Source of the DNA: Methylomonas methanica MC09
GTDB taxonomy: Bacteria; Pseudomonadota; Gammaproteobacteria; Methylococcales; Methylomonadaceae
Length of the DNA stretch: 64,000 nucleotides
Reading direction: 5' to 3'
Assembly: GCF_000214665.1 (NCBI RefSeq)
Contig: NC_015572.1
Coordinates: 434,001 to 498,000 of the forward strand
Under the pieces are notes generated by a model. The model searched no databases, was not told the DNA's origin, and was given only the letters and a program-made list of their open reading frames with translations. A program made the position numbers and the translations under genes. Shown here in pieces: positions 28,789 through 37,470 of this stretch (within the stretch, counting starts at the first letter, position 1; the number at the start of each line of letters is the position of its first letter).

Positions 28789-28931
28789 CCGCCAGAATCT
28801 ATCTGACGATTAATGAGGTTTTAGCGTTTCATTCAGAATTGATCAAGCGTTATGGTGGGGCGAATGGAATTAACACGGCCCATGTTGAACCATGGTTAAG
28901 AAACTTGGTAGTTAAAGTAGATGTTTTATAG
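28785..28931 (+). pseudogene. Doc (death-on-curing) toxin, truncated
   Basis: Forty-eight codons starting with the Doc opening IYLTINEVLAFHSELIKRYG, GANGI. In intact proteins this is followed by R-D-x-G-L-L-E-S and later the Fic motif HPFxDGNKR. Here the match stops after GANGIN and the frame ends at TAG 28929-28931, 56 bases before the attR repeat. The catalytic part is gone, so the toxin is dead while its antitoxin is intact. The break probably came with the recombination that set the island edge. Confidence 0.7.
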
Positions 28932-28986
28932 TTCTATTTGACACAAAATACGCCAAGGTGCGCGCTAAATAATTGCTGTACAAAGG

Positions 28987-29013
28987 GCGGACGCGGGTTC
29001 AATTCCCGCCGCC
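28987..29013 (+). other. attR: duplicated ssrA 3' core
   Basis: Twenty-seven bases identical to 19580-19606 (T-arm and 3' acceptor side of ssrA), with no tmRNA body in front. The following bases (CCGCCAAGA) diverge from the intact 3' end. This is the displaced 3' fragment expected at the far end of an element integrated in ssrA, giving an island of about 9.4 kb. Confidence 0.8.
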
Positions 29014-29045
29014 CCGCCAAGAATAAATTTTAGAAGATACGAACC

Positions 29046-29088
29046 AAGCCTGAAATACCTTGATGACCCTAGGTTTTCGGGCTTTTTT
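29046..29088 (+). terminator. Terminator-like hairpin after attR
   Basis: AAGCCTGAAATACCT (29046-29060) pairs, with one bulge and a wobble, with AGGTTTTCGGGCTT (29071-29084), followed by a T run. It may be the original ssrA terminator, displaced here when the island inserted. Confidence 0.6.
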
Positions 29089-29195
29089 GCGCATCCAGTA
29101 AGGCTACGGTACGTCTCAGCGATAGGGTCTCCTTTTTGCCGGATCATAAGTTCCTGAGTGACACATTCGCCATAGCCGTCAAACCCGTTAGACGG

Positions 29196-30668
29196 CTATT
29201 TCGCAACCTCCAAAACCTGCCAGCCGCCGCCCAATGCTTTGTAAACCGCTGTTAGCGCAGTGGCCGTGGCGGTTTCGCTTTGTGCCAACTGGCTCTGATC
29301 CTGCAGCAAGCGGGCTTCGCTATCCAGCACGGTCAAAAAGTCCGCTATGCCTTCTTGATAGCGCAATTGCGCCAGTTCGCGGGCTTTTTCGCTGGCTCGG
29401 GCGGCATTGGCCAGCGAGGCCCGCCGGATGCGTTCCTGGTTGTAATTGACCAGGGCGTTCTCGGTTTCTTCCAGCGCGTTAAGCACCGTCTGTTCGTAGT
29501 TGGCCAGACTGGATTCGGCGCGGGCATCGGCGGCCTTGATACGGGCGTACACCCGGCCCAGATCGAAGGCTGCCCAGCTGATTTTCGGTCCGACCGAGTA
29601 AGATTCGGAGCCGGGTGCGACCATTGCCGATAGGGTGCTGGCTTCCAGCGCAATACTGCCGACGAAGGTCACGCGCGGAAATAAGTCGGCGGTGGCGACG
29701 CCGATGCGCGCGGTTGCCGCCGCCAGATTGCGTTCGGCGATACGGATGTCGGGGCGGCGTTTCAGCAACTGCTCGGGATTGCCGATCTGCAGCGTGTCGG
29801 GTGCCTTGGGCAGTGGCAGCGGTTGCGTTAGGGTGTCCGTCAACGCAGCAGGCAATTGGCCTGTTAATACGCTGAGGCGGTGCACGGTCTGCATAATCGC
29901 GCTTTGCAGGCTAGGGATGCCGGCGCGGGTGGATTCCAATTGTGCCAAGGCCCTGGCTGTATCCAGTTCCGTACCGCGGCCGTTTTCAACTTTGGCCTCA
30001 GTCAATGCCAGCGTTTGCGTTTGGTTGTCGGCGTTTTGCCGGGCGACCGCCAACTGATTTTGTAAACCGCGTAGCTCGAAATAGTTCCTGGCGACTTCGG
30101 CGATCAGGCTGACGCTGACGTCGCGCAAGGTGGCATCCAAAGCCTCGACTTCATCATTACTGGCTTCGACATTGCGGCGCACCCGTCCGAAAAAATCCAG
30201 TTCCCATGAGGCGTCGAAACCGGTGTTATAAAGCTTGAGCTCGCGCGGTACGAAAGCCCGGTTGTTTAACGAGCCGGCACTGCGTTTCTGTTCGGTATAG
30301 TTGGCATGCGAGGTCACCGTCGGCAGCAGATTCAGTCCCGTTTCCAGATACAGGGCGCGCGCCTCGGCCAGATTGGCCCTTGCGGCTTGCAAATCGAAAT
30401 TATGCTGTAAGGTCTGGTCGACCAGCGCTATCAGCTGCGCATCGTTGAACGATTTCCACCAGCTGATTTCCACCGCCCGCTCCGAAAATTCGGCATGCGC
30501 GGCGTTGGCAAAGCTGGGCGGCAGTTTCTTCTCCGGTAACTGGTAATCAGGGCCTATGGCGCACGCGCTCAAAAAACCGGCGGACAATAGCATGGGGCTG
30601 AGCCGTAAACCGAGGCGGACGCCGGTAAAGAGCTGTTTTGCCTTGTTGTTAAGGATATTCCGGGTCAT
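29196..30668 (-). CDS. RND efflux outer-membrane lipoprotein (NodT/OprM family)
   Basis: TolC-like channel that completes the tripartite pump. The signal peptide ends in a lipobox (GFLSACAIGPDY), so the mature protein is lipid-anchored at Cys. Two OEP repeats follow, with family marks ISWWKSFNDAQLIALVDQTL, SWELDFFGRVRRNVEAS, LKRRPDIRIAERNLAAA and the second-repeat helix ALEETENALVNYNQER. Length 490 is normal. Its ATG overlaps the permease stop by four bases, so it is the third gene of the operon. Confidence 0.95.
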   Translation of the reverse strand: MTRNILNNKAKQLFTGVRLGLRLSPMLLSAGFLSACAIGPDYQLPEKKLPPSFANAAHAEFSERAVEISWWKSFNDAQLIALVDQTLQHNFDLQAARANLAEARALYLETGLNLLPTVTSHANYTEQKRSAGSLNNRAFVPRELKLYNTGFDASWELDFFGRVRRNVEASNDEVEALDATLRDVSVSLIAEVARNYFELRGLQNQLAVARQNADNQTQTLALTEAKVENGRGTELDTARALAQLESTRAGIPSLQSAIMQTVHRLSVLTGQLPAALTDTLTQPLPLPKAPDTLQIGNPEQLLKRRPDIRIAERNLAAATARIGVATADLFPRVTFVGSIALEASTLSAMVAPGSESYSVGPKISWAAFDLGRVYARIKAADARAESSLANYEQTVLNALEETENALVNYNQERIRRASLANAARASEKARELAQLRYQEGIADFLTVLDSEARLLQDQSQLAQSETATATALTAVYKALGGGWQVLEVAK

Positions 30669-33600
30669 AAGGGTAAATCCGAGGAAGGTTGATCGGCTGT
30701 TAAGGTCTTGGTTTGTCGACGACTTTTAAGGCGGCTAAGCAATGTTTGTATCGCCACATAAAACACCGGCGTCAATAGCAGTCCGAATACCGTCACGCCT
30801 ATCATGCCGCTGAATACCGCCGTACCCAGTAATTTACGCGATTCGGCTCCGGCGCCTTCGGCGATCACCAACGGAAACACCCCCATGATGAAGGCAAACG
30901 AGGTCATCAGAATCGGCCGCAAGCGGATGCGGGACGCCTCCACGGCGGCCTCCATGGCGCTGATGCCGGCTTCCTGGCGGCGCTTGGCGAACTCTACGAT
31001 CAGGATGGCGTTTTTGCTGGCCAAACCGACCAGGACGATAAAGCCGACCTGGGTAAAGATATTGTTATCCATGCCGGCCAGCCAGAGGCCGGTCATCGAC
31101 GACAAAATACACATCGGCACGATCAGAATCACCGCGAACGGCAACGACCAGCTCTCGTATTGGGCGGCCAGCGCCAAGAACACGAAAATCACGCTCAGTG
31201 GAAATACCAGCATGGCCACGTTGCCGGCCAGCACTTGTTGCAGGCTTAGCTCCGTCCATTCGAACGAGTAACCGGGCGGCAATTCGTTGTCCAACAGTTT
31301 GCTCATAAGGTCGATGGCTTGGCCGGAACTGACGCCGGGCAACGTGCCGCCGTTAATTTCCGCCGCCGGGTACATGTTGTAGCGGGTGATTTTATCCGGG
31401 CCGGTTATTTCCTCTATCTTGGCGATGGACCCCAGCGGCACCATGCCGCCTTGCGCGTTCTTGGCTTTCAATTCGGTAATATCGGCCGGCTTCATACGAA
31501 ACGCAGCGTCGGCCTGCGCCACAACCTGGTAGGTACGGCCGAAGGCATTGAAGTCGTTGACATATAAAGATCCCAAATATATTTGCAAGGTATCGAAGAC
31601 ATCTTTTAGCGGAATATCCATGGCTTTGGCGCGGGTACGGTCGATATCGACGAATAGTTGCGGCACACCGGCTCGGAAGGTCGTAAACAATCCGACCAGA
31701 CCCGGCTGTTGGTTGCCGGCGGCTATCATCTCGCCGGTTACCCGTTGCAATTCTTCGCTGCCGGCATTGCCTCTATCCTGGATTTGCAATTTGAAACCGC
31801 CGACCGAACTCATGCCGCGAATAGGCGGCGGCGCGAAAACCGCGATTCTGGCATCTTCAACCGCCGCCAGCTTTTGATTCAGCTGCTTGACCACCGCATC
31901 GGCATACTGTTCCGGGTGGCCGGCGCGTTGGTCGAAATCGGCCAGCCGAGCGAACATGGTGGCAACGTTGGACTGGTTGGCGCCGGTCAACACCGACCAG
32001 CCGGCATAGGCGACGACGTTTGTCACGCCTTCGGTGCTTTTAATGATGCCGGTGGCCTGTTGCACCACCTGTTGTGTGCGCGACAAGGACGCTGCGTCCG
32101 GTAGTTGCGCGTATAGAATCAAATAGCCTTGGTCCTGTTGCGGAATGAAACCGGTGGGTACTTTTTCAAACGCCAGCAGATTCAGGCCGTTCAGTCCGGC
32201 ATATAACACCAGTACCACCGTGGTCATACGTATCAGGCGGCCGACCAAGCGGCCGTAACCTTCGCCGAACCAAGTGAAGAAGCGGTTGAAACGCACGAAA
32301 AACCAACCGAACAGCCGGTCGAACAGGCGGGTGAATGCGTCTTTGTCGTGATGGGCTTTATCCAACATCAAGGCGCACAAAGCGGGACTCAAGGTTAAGG
32401 AGTTGAATGACGAGATCACCGTGGAAACCGCGATGGTCAGCGCGAATTGCTTGTAAAAAGCACCGGACACGCCGGTAATAAAGGCTGTCGGCACGAATAC
32501 CGCCACCAACACCAGCGCGGTGGCGATAATCGGCCCCACCACCTCGCTCATGGCTTTGCGGGTGGCCTCGCGGGCGTTCATACCTTCGGCGATATGCCGT
32601 TCGACGTTTTCCACAACCACAATGGCATCATCCACCACGATGCCGATGGCCAGCACCAATCCGAATAGCGACAGGGTGTTTAGGGATAACCCCATTGCCG
32701 ACATCACCGCAAAGGTACCGATCAGCGATACCGGCACCGCCAGTAACGGAATCAGCGTGGCCCGCCAGTTTTGTAAAAAGATCACCACCACGATCACCAC
32801 CAGCAATATCGCTTCGAACAGGGTGGTGGCGACGGCGTCGATGGACTGCCGCACAAATACCACGGTGTCGTAGATCAATTTATATTCCAAGCCTTCCGGA
32901 AAACGGGTTTTCAGTTTCTCCATGGCGTCGACGACGGCCTTTTTGGTATCCAGCGCGTTGGAACCGGGTAATTGGAATATCGCCAATCCGACCGCTTGGT
33001 CGCCGTTCAGATACAAGCCGGAGTTGTAATCCTTGGCGCCCAGTTCGATGCGTGCCACGTCTTTCAGGCGGGTGACCTGGCCGTCCGGACCTTGCTTGAT
33101 AACGATATCGCCGAACTGTTCCGGATCCTGCAAACGTCCCAAGGTGCTGACCGTATATTGAAATTCGGCATTTTCCGGCGACGGTTGCTGACCGACGACG
33201 CCGGCCGCCACCTGCACATTTTGCTCGCGAACCGCACTGACCACGTCGCTGGCCGTCAAATCGCGGGCGGCGATTTTTTCCGGATTTAACCACAGGCGCA
33301 TACTGTAATCGCGGGCACCGAATACCAGGATTTCGCCGACGCCGGGCAGGCGGGCCAGGGTATCCTTAATTTGCAGCAAGGCATAGTTGCTGAGATAAAT
33401 ACTATCGTAGCGTTTGTCCGGCGATATCAGGCCCACTACCAGACTCAAATCCGGGCTGCGCTTCTTGACGCTGATACCCTGGCGGTTTACTTCCTCGGGT
33501 AACTTCGGCTCGGCCAGTGCCACCCGGTTTTGCACCAACACCTGGGCTTTGTCCAGGTTGGTGCCGGGTTTAAAGGTAATGGTCAGCGACATATTGCCGC

Positions 33601-33862
33601 TATTGGTGGATTGCGACGACATGTACAGCATGTCCTCGACGCCGTTGACTTCCTGTTCTATCGGCGTGGCCACCGTCTCGGCGACCACTTTGGCGTTGGC
33701 ACCCGGATACGTGGCCGTCACCACCACGGTCGGTGGCGCGATCTCGGGATATTGCGCAATCGGCAAACCGATCAGCGCCAAGCCGCCGACCAACAATATG
33801 ACGATGGACAATACCGAAGCGAAGATCGGCCGGTCGATAAAGAAATGCGTGAATTTGTCCAT
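30665..33862 (-). CDS. RND multidrug efflux permease (AcrB/MexB-like, HAE1)
   Basis: Inner-membrane proton/drug antiporter of 1065 residues. It starts with KFTHFFIDRPIFASVLSIVI as in AcrB. Helix 4 has GIVVDDAIVVVENVERH with the paired proton-relay aspartates at about residues 407-408, and the second half has FIVLVGLASKNAILIVEFAK (the relay Lys) and LRPILMTSFAFIMGVFPLVI. The two large periplasmic porter loops are complete. It lies between the adaptor and the outer-membrane gene in a three-gene operon. Substrates are probably hydrophobic or amphipathic compounds, but no specificity can be read. Confidence 0.97.
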   Translation of the reverse strand: MDKFTHFFIDRPIFASVLSIVILLVGGLALIGLPIAQYPEIAPPTVVVTATYPGANAKVVAETVATPIEQEVNGVEDMLYMSSQSTNSGNMSLTITFKPGTNLDKAQVLVQNRVALAEPKLPEEVNRQGISVKKRSPDLSLVVGLISPDKRYDSIYLSNYALLQIKDTLARLPGVGEILVFGARDYSMRLWLNPEKIAARDLTASDVVSAVREQNVQVAAGVVGQQPSPENAEFQYTVSTLGRLQDPEQFGDIVIKQGPDGQVTRLKDVARIELGAKDYNSGLYLNGDQAVGLAIFQLPGSNALDTKKAVVDAMEKLKTRFPEGLEYKLIYDTVVFVRQSIDAVATTLFEAILLVVIVVVIFLQNWRATLIPLLAVPVSLIGTFAVMSAMGLSLNTLSLFGLVLAIGIVVDDAIVVVENVERHIAEGMNAREATRKAMSEVVGPIIATALVLVAVFVPTAFITGVSGAFYKQFALTIAVSTVISSFNSLTLSPALCALMLDKAHHDKDAFTRLFDRLFGWFFVRFNRFFTWFGEGYGRLVGRLIRMTTVVLVLYAGLNGLNLLAFEKVPTGFIPQQDQGYLILYAQLPDAASLSRTQQVVQQATGIIKSTEGVTNVVAYAGWSVLTGANQSNVATMFARLADFDQRAGHPEQYADAVVKQLNQKLAAVEDARIAVFAPPPIRGMSSVGGFKLQIQDRGNAGSEELQRVTGEMIAAGNQQPGLVGLFTTFRAGVPQLFVDIDRTRAKAMDIPLKDVFDTLQIYLGSLYVNDFNAFGRTYQVVAQADAAFRMKPADITELKAKNAQGGMVPLGSIAKIEEITGPDKITRYNMYPAAEINGGTLPGVSSGQAIDLMSKLLDNELPPGYSFEWTELSLQQVLAGNVAMLVFPLSVIFVFLALAAQYESWSLPFAVILIVPMCILSSMTGLWLAGMDNNIFTQVGFIVLVGLASKNAILIVEFAKRRQEAGISAMEAAVEASRIRLRPILMTSFAFIMGVFPLVIAEGAGAESRKLLGTAVFSGMIGVTVFGLLLTPVFYVAIQTLLSRLKSRRQTKTLTADQPSSDLPL

Positions 33863-33865
33863 GAT

Positions 33866-35113
33866 TTATAAGGCCTCGCGCGCGTCGGCCAAAGAAATAC
33901 GCTCGGGGTTTACCGTGCTGCCCGGTTTCAACTTTTGCACACCTTCGACCACCACCCAGTCGTCCGGGCGCAGGCCTTTGCGGATCACGCGCATCGGACC
34001 GATGAGAACGCCGGGCGTTACTTGGCGGTAGGCAACTTCATTGTCCGCGTTCACCACCCAGACAAATCGCTGGGCCTGGTCTGTGCCGATGGCCCGGTCC
34101 GGCAGCAGTGTCGCGGTATAAGCTGCGCTGCCTTGCACCCGCATACGGGCAAAAAAGCCCGGGCTCAACAATTCGTCGGGATTGGCGAACACGCCGCGCA
34201 GGCTCACCGTGCCGGTAGCGGGGTCTTCGCTGGGCGCTACATAGTCCAATCGGCCTTGGTGCGGAAAATCGGTTTCGTCCGCTACCGCCAATTGCACCGG
34301 TGTACCCTGCAAATCGGCGGAACCGTTTTTCAGCTGCTGGCTTTGGCGGCGGTATTTCAATACCGACTGTTCGTCGGCATCCACGTAAACATAAACCGGA
34401 TCGGTAGACACGATGGTCGTCAATACGGTAGCTTCGCCGCCGGCATTGATCAGGTTGCCGGCGGTCACCCGTTCGCGGCCTATGCGTCCGCTGATCGGCG
34501 CCCTGATCTCGGTATAGTCCAGATTCAATTTCGCCGTATAAACATTAGCCTCCGCCGAGCTTACGGCCGCATCCGCTTCGCGCAGGCCTTTGTTACGGGC
34601 ATCGAATTCTTCTGCGGAAATCGCTTTGGCTCGCAGCAGGTTTTCCGCACGCGCCAGATCGTTTTTGGCCAAATCCCGCTTGGTTTTGACCCGTTCCAAC
34701 TCGGCTACCGCGTAGTTCAGTTGGGCTTTGAACGGTTTGGGGTCGATCAGAAACAACAAATCGCCTTTCTTGACTTTAGCGCCGGCGGTGAAGTTGACCT
34801 TGTCCAGATAACCGGAGACGCGGGCACGGATATCCACCGCATTCACGGCTTCAACGCGGCCGGTATATTCGTCCCATTCGGTGGTTTGTTGCTGTAGGGG
34901 ATGGGCAACTTTCACTTTCGGCGCGGGTGTCTGGGCCGGAGCAGGGGCCGATTCCGAAGTGGATTCGCAACCGCTGGATACCAGTGCGAGTGCGAGTAAC
35001 AGCATCAGATGGCGAGGATTCTGCGCGATCCATGATTTTGCGAAACCCGGCAATTGTCCGTATTGCCGGTTTGTCGGCCTGATCGGGGTAATAAAAACAG
35101 TAGTTTCATCCAT
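33866..35113 (-). CDS. RND efflux periplasmic adaptor (AcrA/MexA-like lipoprotein)
   Basis: Membrane fusion protein of 415 residues linking permease and outer-membrane channel. A long N-region leads to a lipobox (LALALVSSGCES). Then come the barrel-sandwich half-motif VDIRARVSGYLDKVNFTAGA and VKKGDLLFLIDPKPFKAQLN, a coiled-coil hairpin (about residues 130-190), the second lipoyl half YTEIRAPISGRIGRERVTAG, and beta-barrel and membrane-proximal domains. GAGG eight bases before ATG 35113 supports that start. First gene of the operon, with the palindromic operator 29 bases upstream. Confidence 0.95.
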   Translation of the reverse strand: MDETTVFITPIRPTNRQYGQLPGFAKSWIAQNPRHLMLLLALALVSSGCESTSESAPAPAQTPAPKVKVAHPLQQQTTEWDEYTGRVEAVNAVDIRARVSGYLDKVNFTAGAKVKKGDLLFLIDPKPFKAQLNYAVAELERVKTKRDLAKNDLARAENLLRAKAISAEEFDARNKGLREADAAVSSAEANVYTAKLNLDYTEIRAPISGRIGRERVTAGNLINAGGEATVLTTIVSTDPVYVYVDADEQSVLKYRRQSQQLKNGSADLQGTPVQLAVADETDFPHQGRLDYVAPSEDPATGTVSLRGVFANPDELLSPGFFARMRVQGSAAYTATLLPDRAIGTDQAQRFVWVVNADNEVAYRQVTPGVLIGPMRVIRKGLRPDDWVVVEGVQKLKPGSTVNPERISLADAREAL

Positions 35114-35142
35114 AGCCTAAGCCTCACAAAATCGCAAAATAA

Positions 35143-35166
35143 AAACGGTAATATTAATTACCGTTT
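35143..35166. promoter_or_regulatory. Perfect palindromic operator between tetR and efflux operon
   Basis: AAACGGTAAT at 35143-35152, spacer ATTA, ATTACCGTTT at 35157-35166. The two 10-base arms match exactly. The site lies between divergent start codons (adaptor at 35113, TetR at 35219), the place where a TetR repressor would control both directions. Confidence 0.8.
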
Positions 35167-35218
35167 AGTCTAGGGTATCATTTCATCTGGAGTCAATGTA
35201 TTTTTCGCGTAATAAATC

Positions 35219-35833
35219 ATGATCAAGTGTGGACGGCCCTGTAAGGGCGAAGAACTGTTAAGCCGGGATAGAATCCTCGATTCGGCCTTGCAGCTGTTTC
35301 TCGAACAGGGTTACGGTAATCTCAGTATGGAAACCATTGCCCGCGATGCCAGGGTTTCGCTGCGGACCATCTATCGGCATTTTGACGGCAAGGCCGGTTT
35401 GTTCGGTGCTTTAATCAGGCGCTGTACGGACCAGTTTATCGGCAGCCTGTCCGATGAAAGCCCATTGGAAGAGGCCTTGATCGCTTTCGGCCGGCAATTT
35501 TTGTTTCGGATTACCCGGCCGAACGTTTTAAGAATTCGGGCGATATTGATCGGCGAAGCGCAACAGTTCCCCGATCTGGCAACCCAGTTTTACCAACAAG
35601 GCCCCAGCAGAACGCTTGAGCAGCTCACCCAGTTTTTTCTGCGTCACCAGCAGGCAGGACGGATTCGGGCCATCGACCCCGGTTTTTTGGCCGATCAATT
35701 TATCAGTGCTTTACGTGGCGAACGCTTGCAACGATTGCAGTTGGGTTTGGAAGTGCCGCCGGAAGAAGACGATATCGCGATTTGGGTTACTGAAAGCACC
35801 CGGCTGTTTTTAGACGGCTGTATAGCGCGATAA
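35219..35833 (+). CDS. TetR/AcrR-family repressor
   Basis: Predicted ligand-responsive repressor of the divergent efflux operon. The DNA-binding helices are at residues 15-60: ILDSALQLFLEQGYGNLSME and TIARDARVSLRTIYRHFDGK (helix-turn-helix with the family YRHF ending). The C-terminal 140 residues form the ligand-binding and dimer domain. Length 204 is typical. The palindrome 53 bases upstream of its start is the likely binding site, so autoregulation is expected. Confidence 0.93.
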   Translation: MIKCGRPCKGEELLSRDRILDSALQLFLEQGYGNLSMETIARDARVSLRTIYRHFDGKAGLFGALIRRCTDQFIGSLSDESPLEEALIAFGRQFLFRITRPNVLRIRAILIGEAQQFPDLATQFYQQGPSRTLEQLTQFFLRHQQAGRIRAIDPGFLADQFISALRGERLQRLQLGLEVPPEEDDIAIWVTESTRLFLDGCIAR

Positions 35834-35857
35834 ACTTAAAATTACCGAAAGGCGGTT

Positions 35858-36535
35858 ATGGTCTGGATTCTGATCTCGCTGTTTTTTTGTTGGTTGGCCT
35901 TGCGGGAAGTTAAAGGGGCCATGGTGGGACGGCGGGGGTATGGTCAAGCACAGCCCGTTTACAAACCTTATCTGTTGGTATGTCTGATTTTCGCCGGTTT
36001 GTTCGCTTGGCGTCCCTTGCATTTTTGGCTGTTGGAGCGGCAGTTATCGGCTATCGCGACCCAGCTGGCGGATTCGCGTCCCGCCCATTTTCATTGCAAT
36101 ACGGTTCTTGACGCCGTGTTCGACAACGACCCGTTTGCCGCCGGACACGCCAGCCCGGAAACCGGTGAAATCGTGTTTCAGCATCCGTGGTGCGCAACCC
36201 TGACGGATTATCTGGATCACCCCGAAACAGCCAGTCGGCAGGAATTGCACAGTCTGAATATGCTGACTCATGAAAGCATGCACGTGCGGGGTGAAATGAA
36301 TGAGGCCAGAACGGAGTGCCAGGCGGTGCAACGAAATTACCGTACCGCCAAATTGTTGGGCGTACCGGACCCTGTCGCCAGAAAGAACGCCGTGGAGATT
36401 TATCAAGTCAACTATAGGCAACTGAGCACGGCGCCGGACAGGGTGGCGGCCTATTTTTCCGCGCAATGCGCACCGGGGAAAGAATTGGACGAGCAGTTAA
36501 GCGACTCGACTTGGCTGTGGCTTGAAGGTCAATAA
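35858..36535 (+). CDS. Membrane-anchored protein with HExxH motif, putative metallopeptidase
   Basis: Not recognised as a known family. A 225-residue protein with two N-terminal hydrophobic helices (VWILISLFFCWLAL at 2-15 and LLVCLIFAGLFAWRPLHFWL at 39-58) and a soluble domain. That domain has HESMH at 138-142, a zinc-peptidase HExxH motif, followed by NEARTEC with Glu at 149 and 153 as possible third ligands. Cys 80, 112 and 154 could form a disulfide in the periplasm. It starts 24 bases after the TetR stop and may be co-transcribed with it. The zinc role is inferred from one motif only. Confidence 0.6.
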   Translation: MVWILISLFFCWLALREVKGAMVGRRGYGQAQPVYKPYLLVCLIFAGLFAWRPLHFWLLERQLSAIATQLADSRPAHFHCNTVLDAVFDNDPFAAGHASPETGEIVFQHPWCATLTDYLDHPETASRQELHSLNMLTHESMHVRGEMNEARTECQAVQRNYRTAKLLGVPDPVARKNAVEIYQVNYRQLSTAPDRVAAYFSAQCAPGKELDEQLSDSTWLWLEGQ

Positions 36536-36543
36536 CGGCTGAC

Positions 36544-37464
36544 TTAGTCGGGGTTGGGAAGGGCGATGGGTTCGCCCGTGGTCGCATCGACCTCCGCACC
36601 TTCATGAATGACTTGATTTTCGGTTTTTTTATTCATAACGATAATGGAAATGCGCCGGTTCATCGGATCTTCCGGATTGTCATCGTTGTAAGGAATACTG
36701 GACGCCAAGCCGACGACTCGTAAAATTTTGTCTTCGGCCAGTCCGCCCAGATTCAGTTGATGACGGGCCACATTGGCGCGGTCGCTGGAGAGTTCCCAGT
36801 TGGAATAGCCTAATTTGTTGCTGGGGAAGGGCAGCGCATCGGTGTGACCGTTGACGGTGACCTTGTTGGGCAATTCATTGATGACGGGGGCCAGTTCGCG
36901 CAAAATCATTTTGGCGTGGTCTTCTATCTCCGAACTGGCCAGTTTGAACATGGGACGATTTTTGGCGTCGATGATCTGGATTTTCAGACCTTCCGGCGTG
37001 GTCTCCAATTTGATTTGGTCGCGATATTCGGCCAGCTTGGCGTTGGCGTCCAACATGGATTCAATTTTCGCTTCCAGTTTTTCCAGTTTTCGCTGTTCCT
37101 GCTGTTCCGCCAGTTTTTCGATTTCTTCCGGGGTTTTTTCGGCAATGGGCGGCGGGGGCGTCTCGCCCAGATGCACTTGGCCGTCATCTTTAGACGACAG
37201 GTCCGAGCCGCCGCCTTGGATCAGCGAGGGTCGATCGGCTACGCCTTCGCCGGAACTGCTGATGTTGACGCCAAACGGATCGTTGAAATATTGGGATATG
37301 CCTTTTTTGGTGGCGTCGTCGGTGGAGCCCAGCAGCCACATCAACAGAAAAAACGCCATCATCGCGGTGACGAAGTCGGCATAAGCGATTTTCCAGGCGC
37401 CGCCATGATGGGCGTGCCGGGCCCGTTTCTTGATTTTCTTGATGACGATGGGTCTTTCGGCCAT
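36544..37464 (-). CDS. motB: Flagellar motor stator protein MotB
   Basis: Stator subunit that anchors the proton channel to peptidoglycan. The N-terminal helix WKIAYADFVTAMMAFFLLMW has the proton-binding Asp, followed by the plug region and a long linker rich in Glu, Lys and Gln (residues 85-150). The OmpA-like C-terminal domain shows TVNGHTDALPF, YSNWELSSDRANVARHQL and MNRRISIIVM, which are the peptidoglycan-binding residues. Length 306. Six bases after motA, same operon. Confidence 0.97.
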   Translation of the reverse strand: MAERPIVIKKIKKRARHAHHGGAWKIAYADFVTAMMAFFLLMWLLGSTDDATKKGISQYFNDPFGVNISSSGEGVADRPSLIQGGGSDLSSKDDGQVHLGETPPPPIAEKTPEEIEKLAEQQEQRKLEKLEAKIESMLDANAKLAEYRDQIKLETTPEGLKIQIIDAKNRPMFKLASSEIEDHAKMILRELAPVINELPNKVTVNGHTDALPFPSNKLGYSNWELSSDRANVARHQLNLGGLAEDKILRVVGLASSIPYNDDNPEDPMNRRISIIVMNKKTENQVIHEGAEVDATTGEPIALPNPD

Positions 37465-37470
37465 CGCGGT

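Noticed and set aside
28978..29020. Possible tRNA gene at the island right end
   Set aside because: Only the T arm and part of the acceptor strand are present, and they are identical to the ssrA 3' end. No anticodon arm precedes them.
28965..29147. Minus-strand frame ending in GAAGIEPAS-type sequence
   Set aside because: This peptide is a well-known artefact of translating the T arm of tRNA-like 3' ends. It comes from the duplicated ssrA core, not from a gene.
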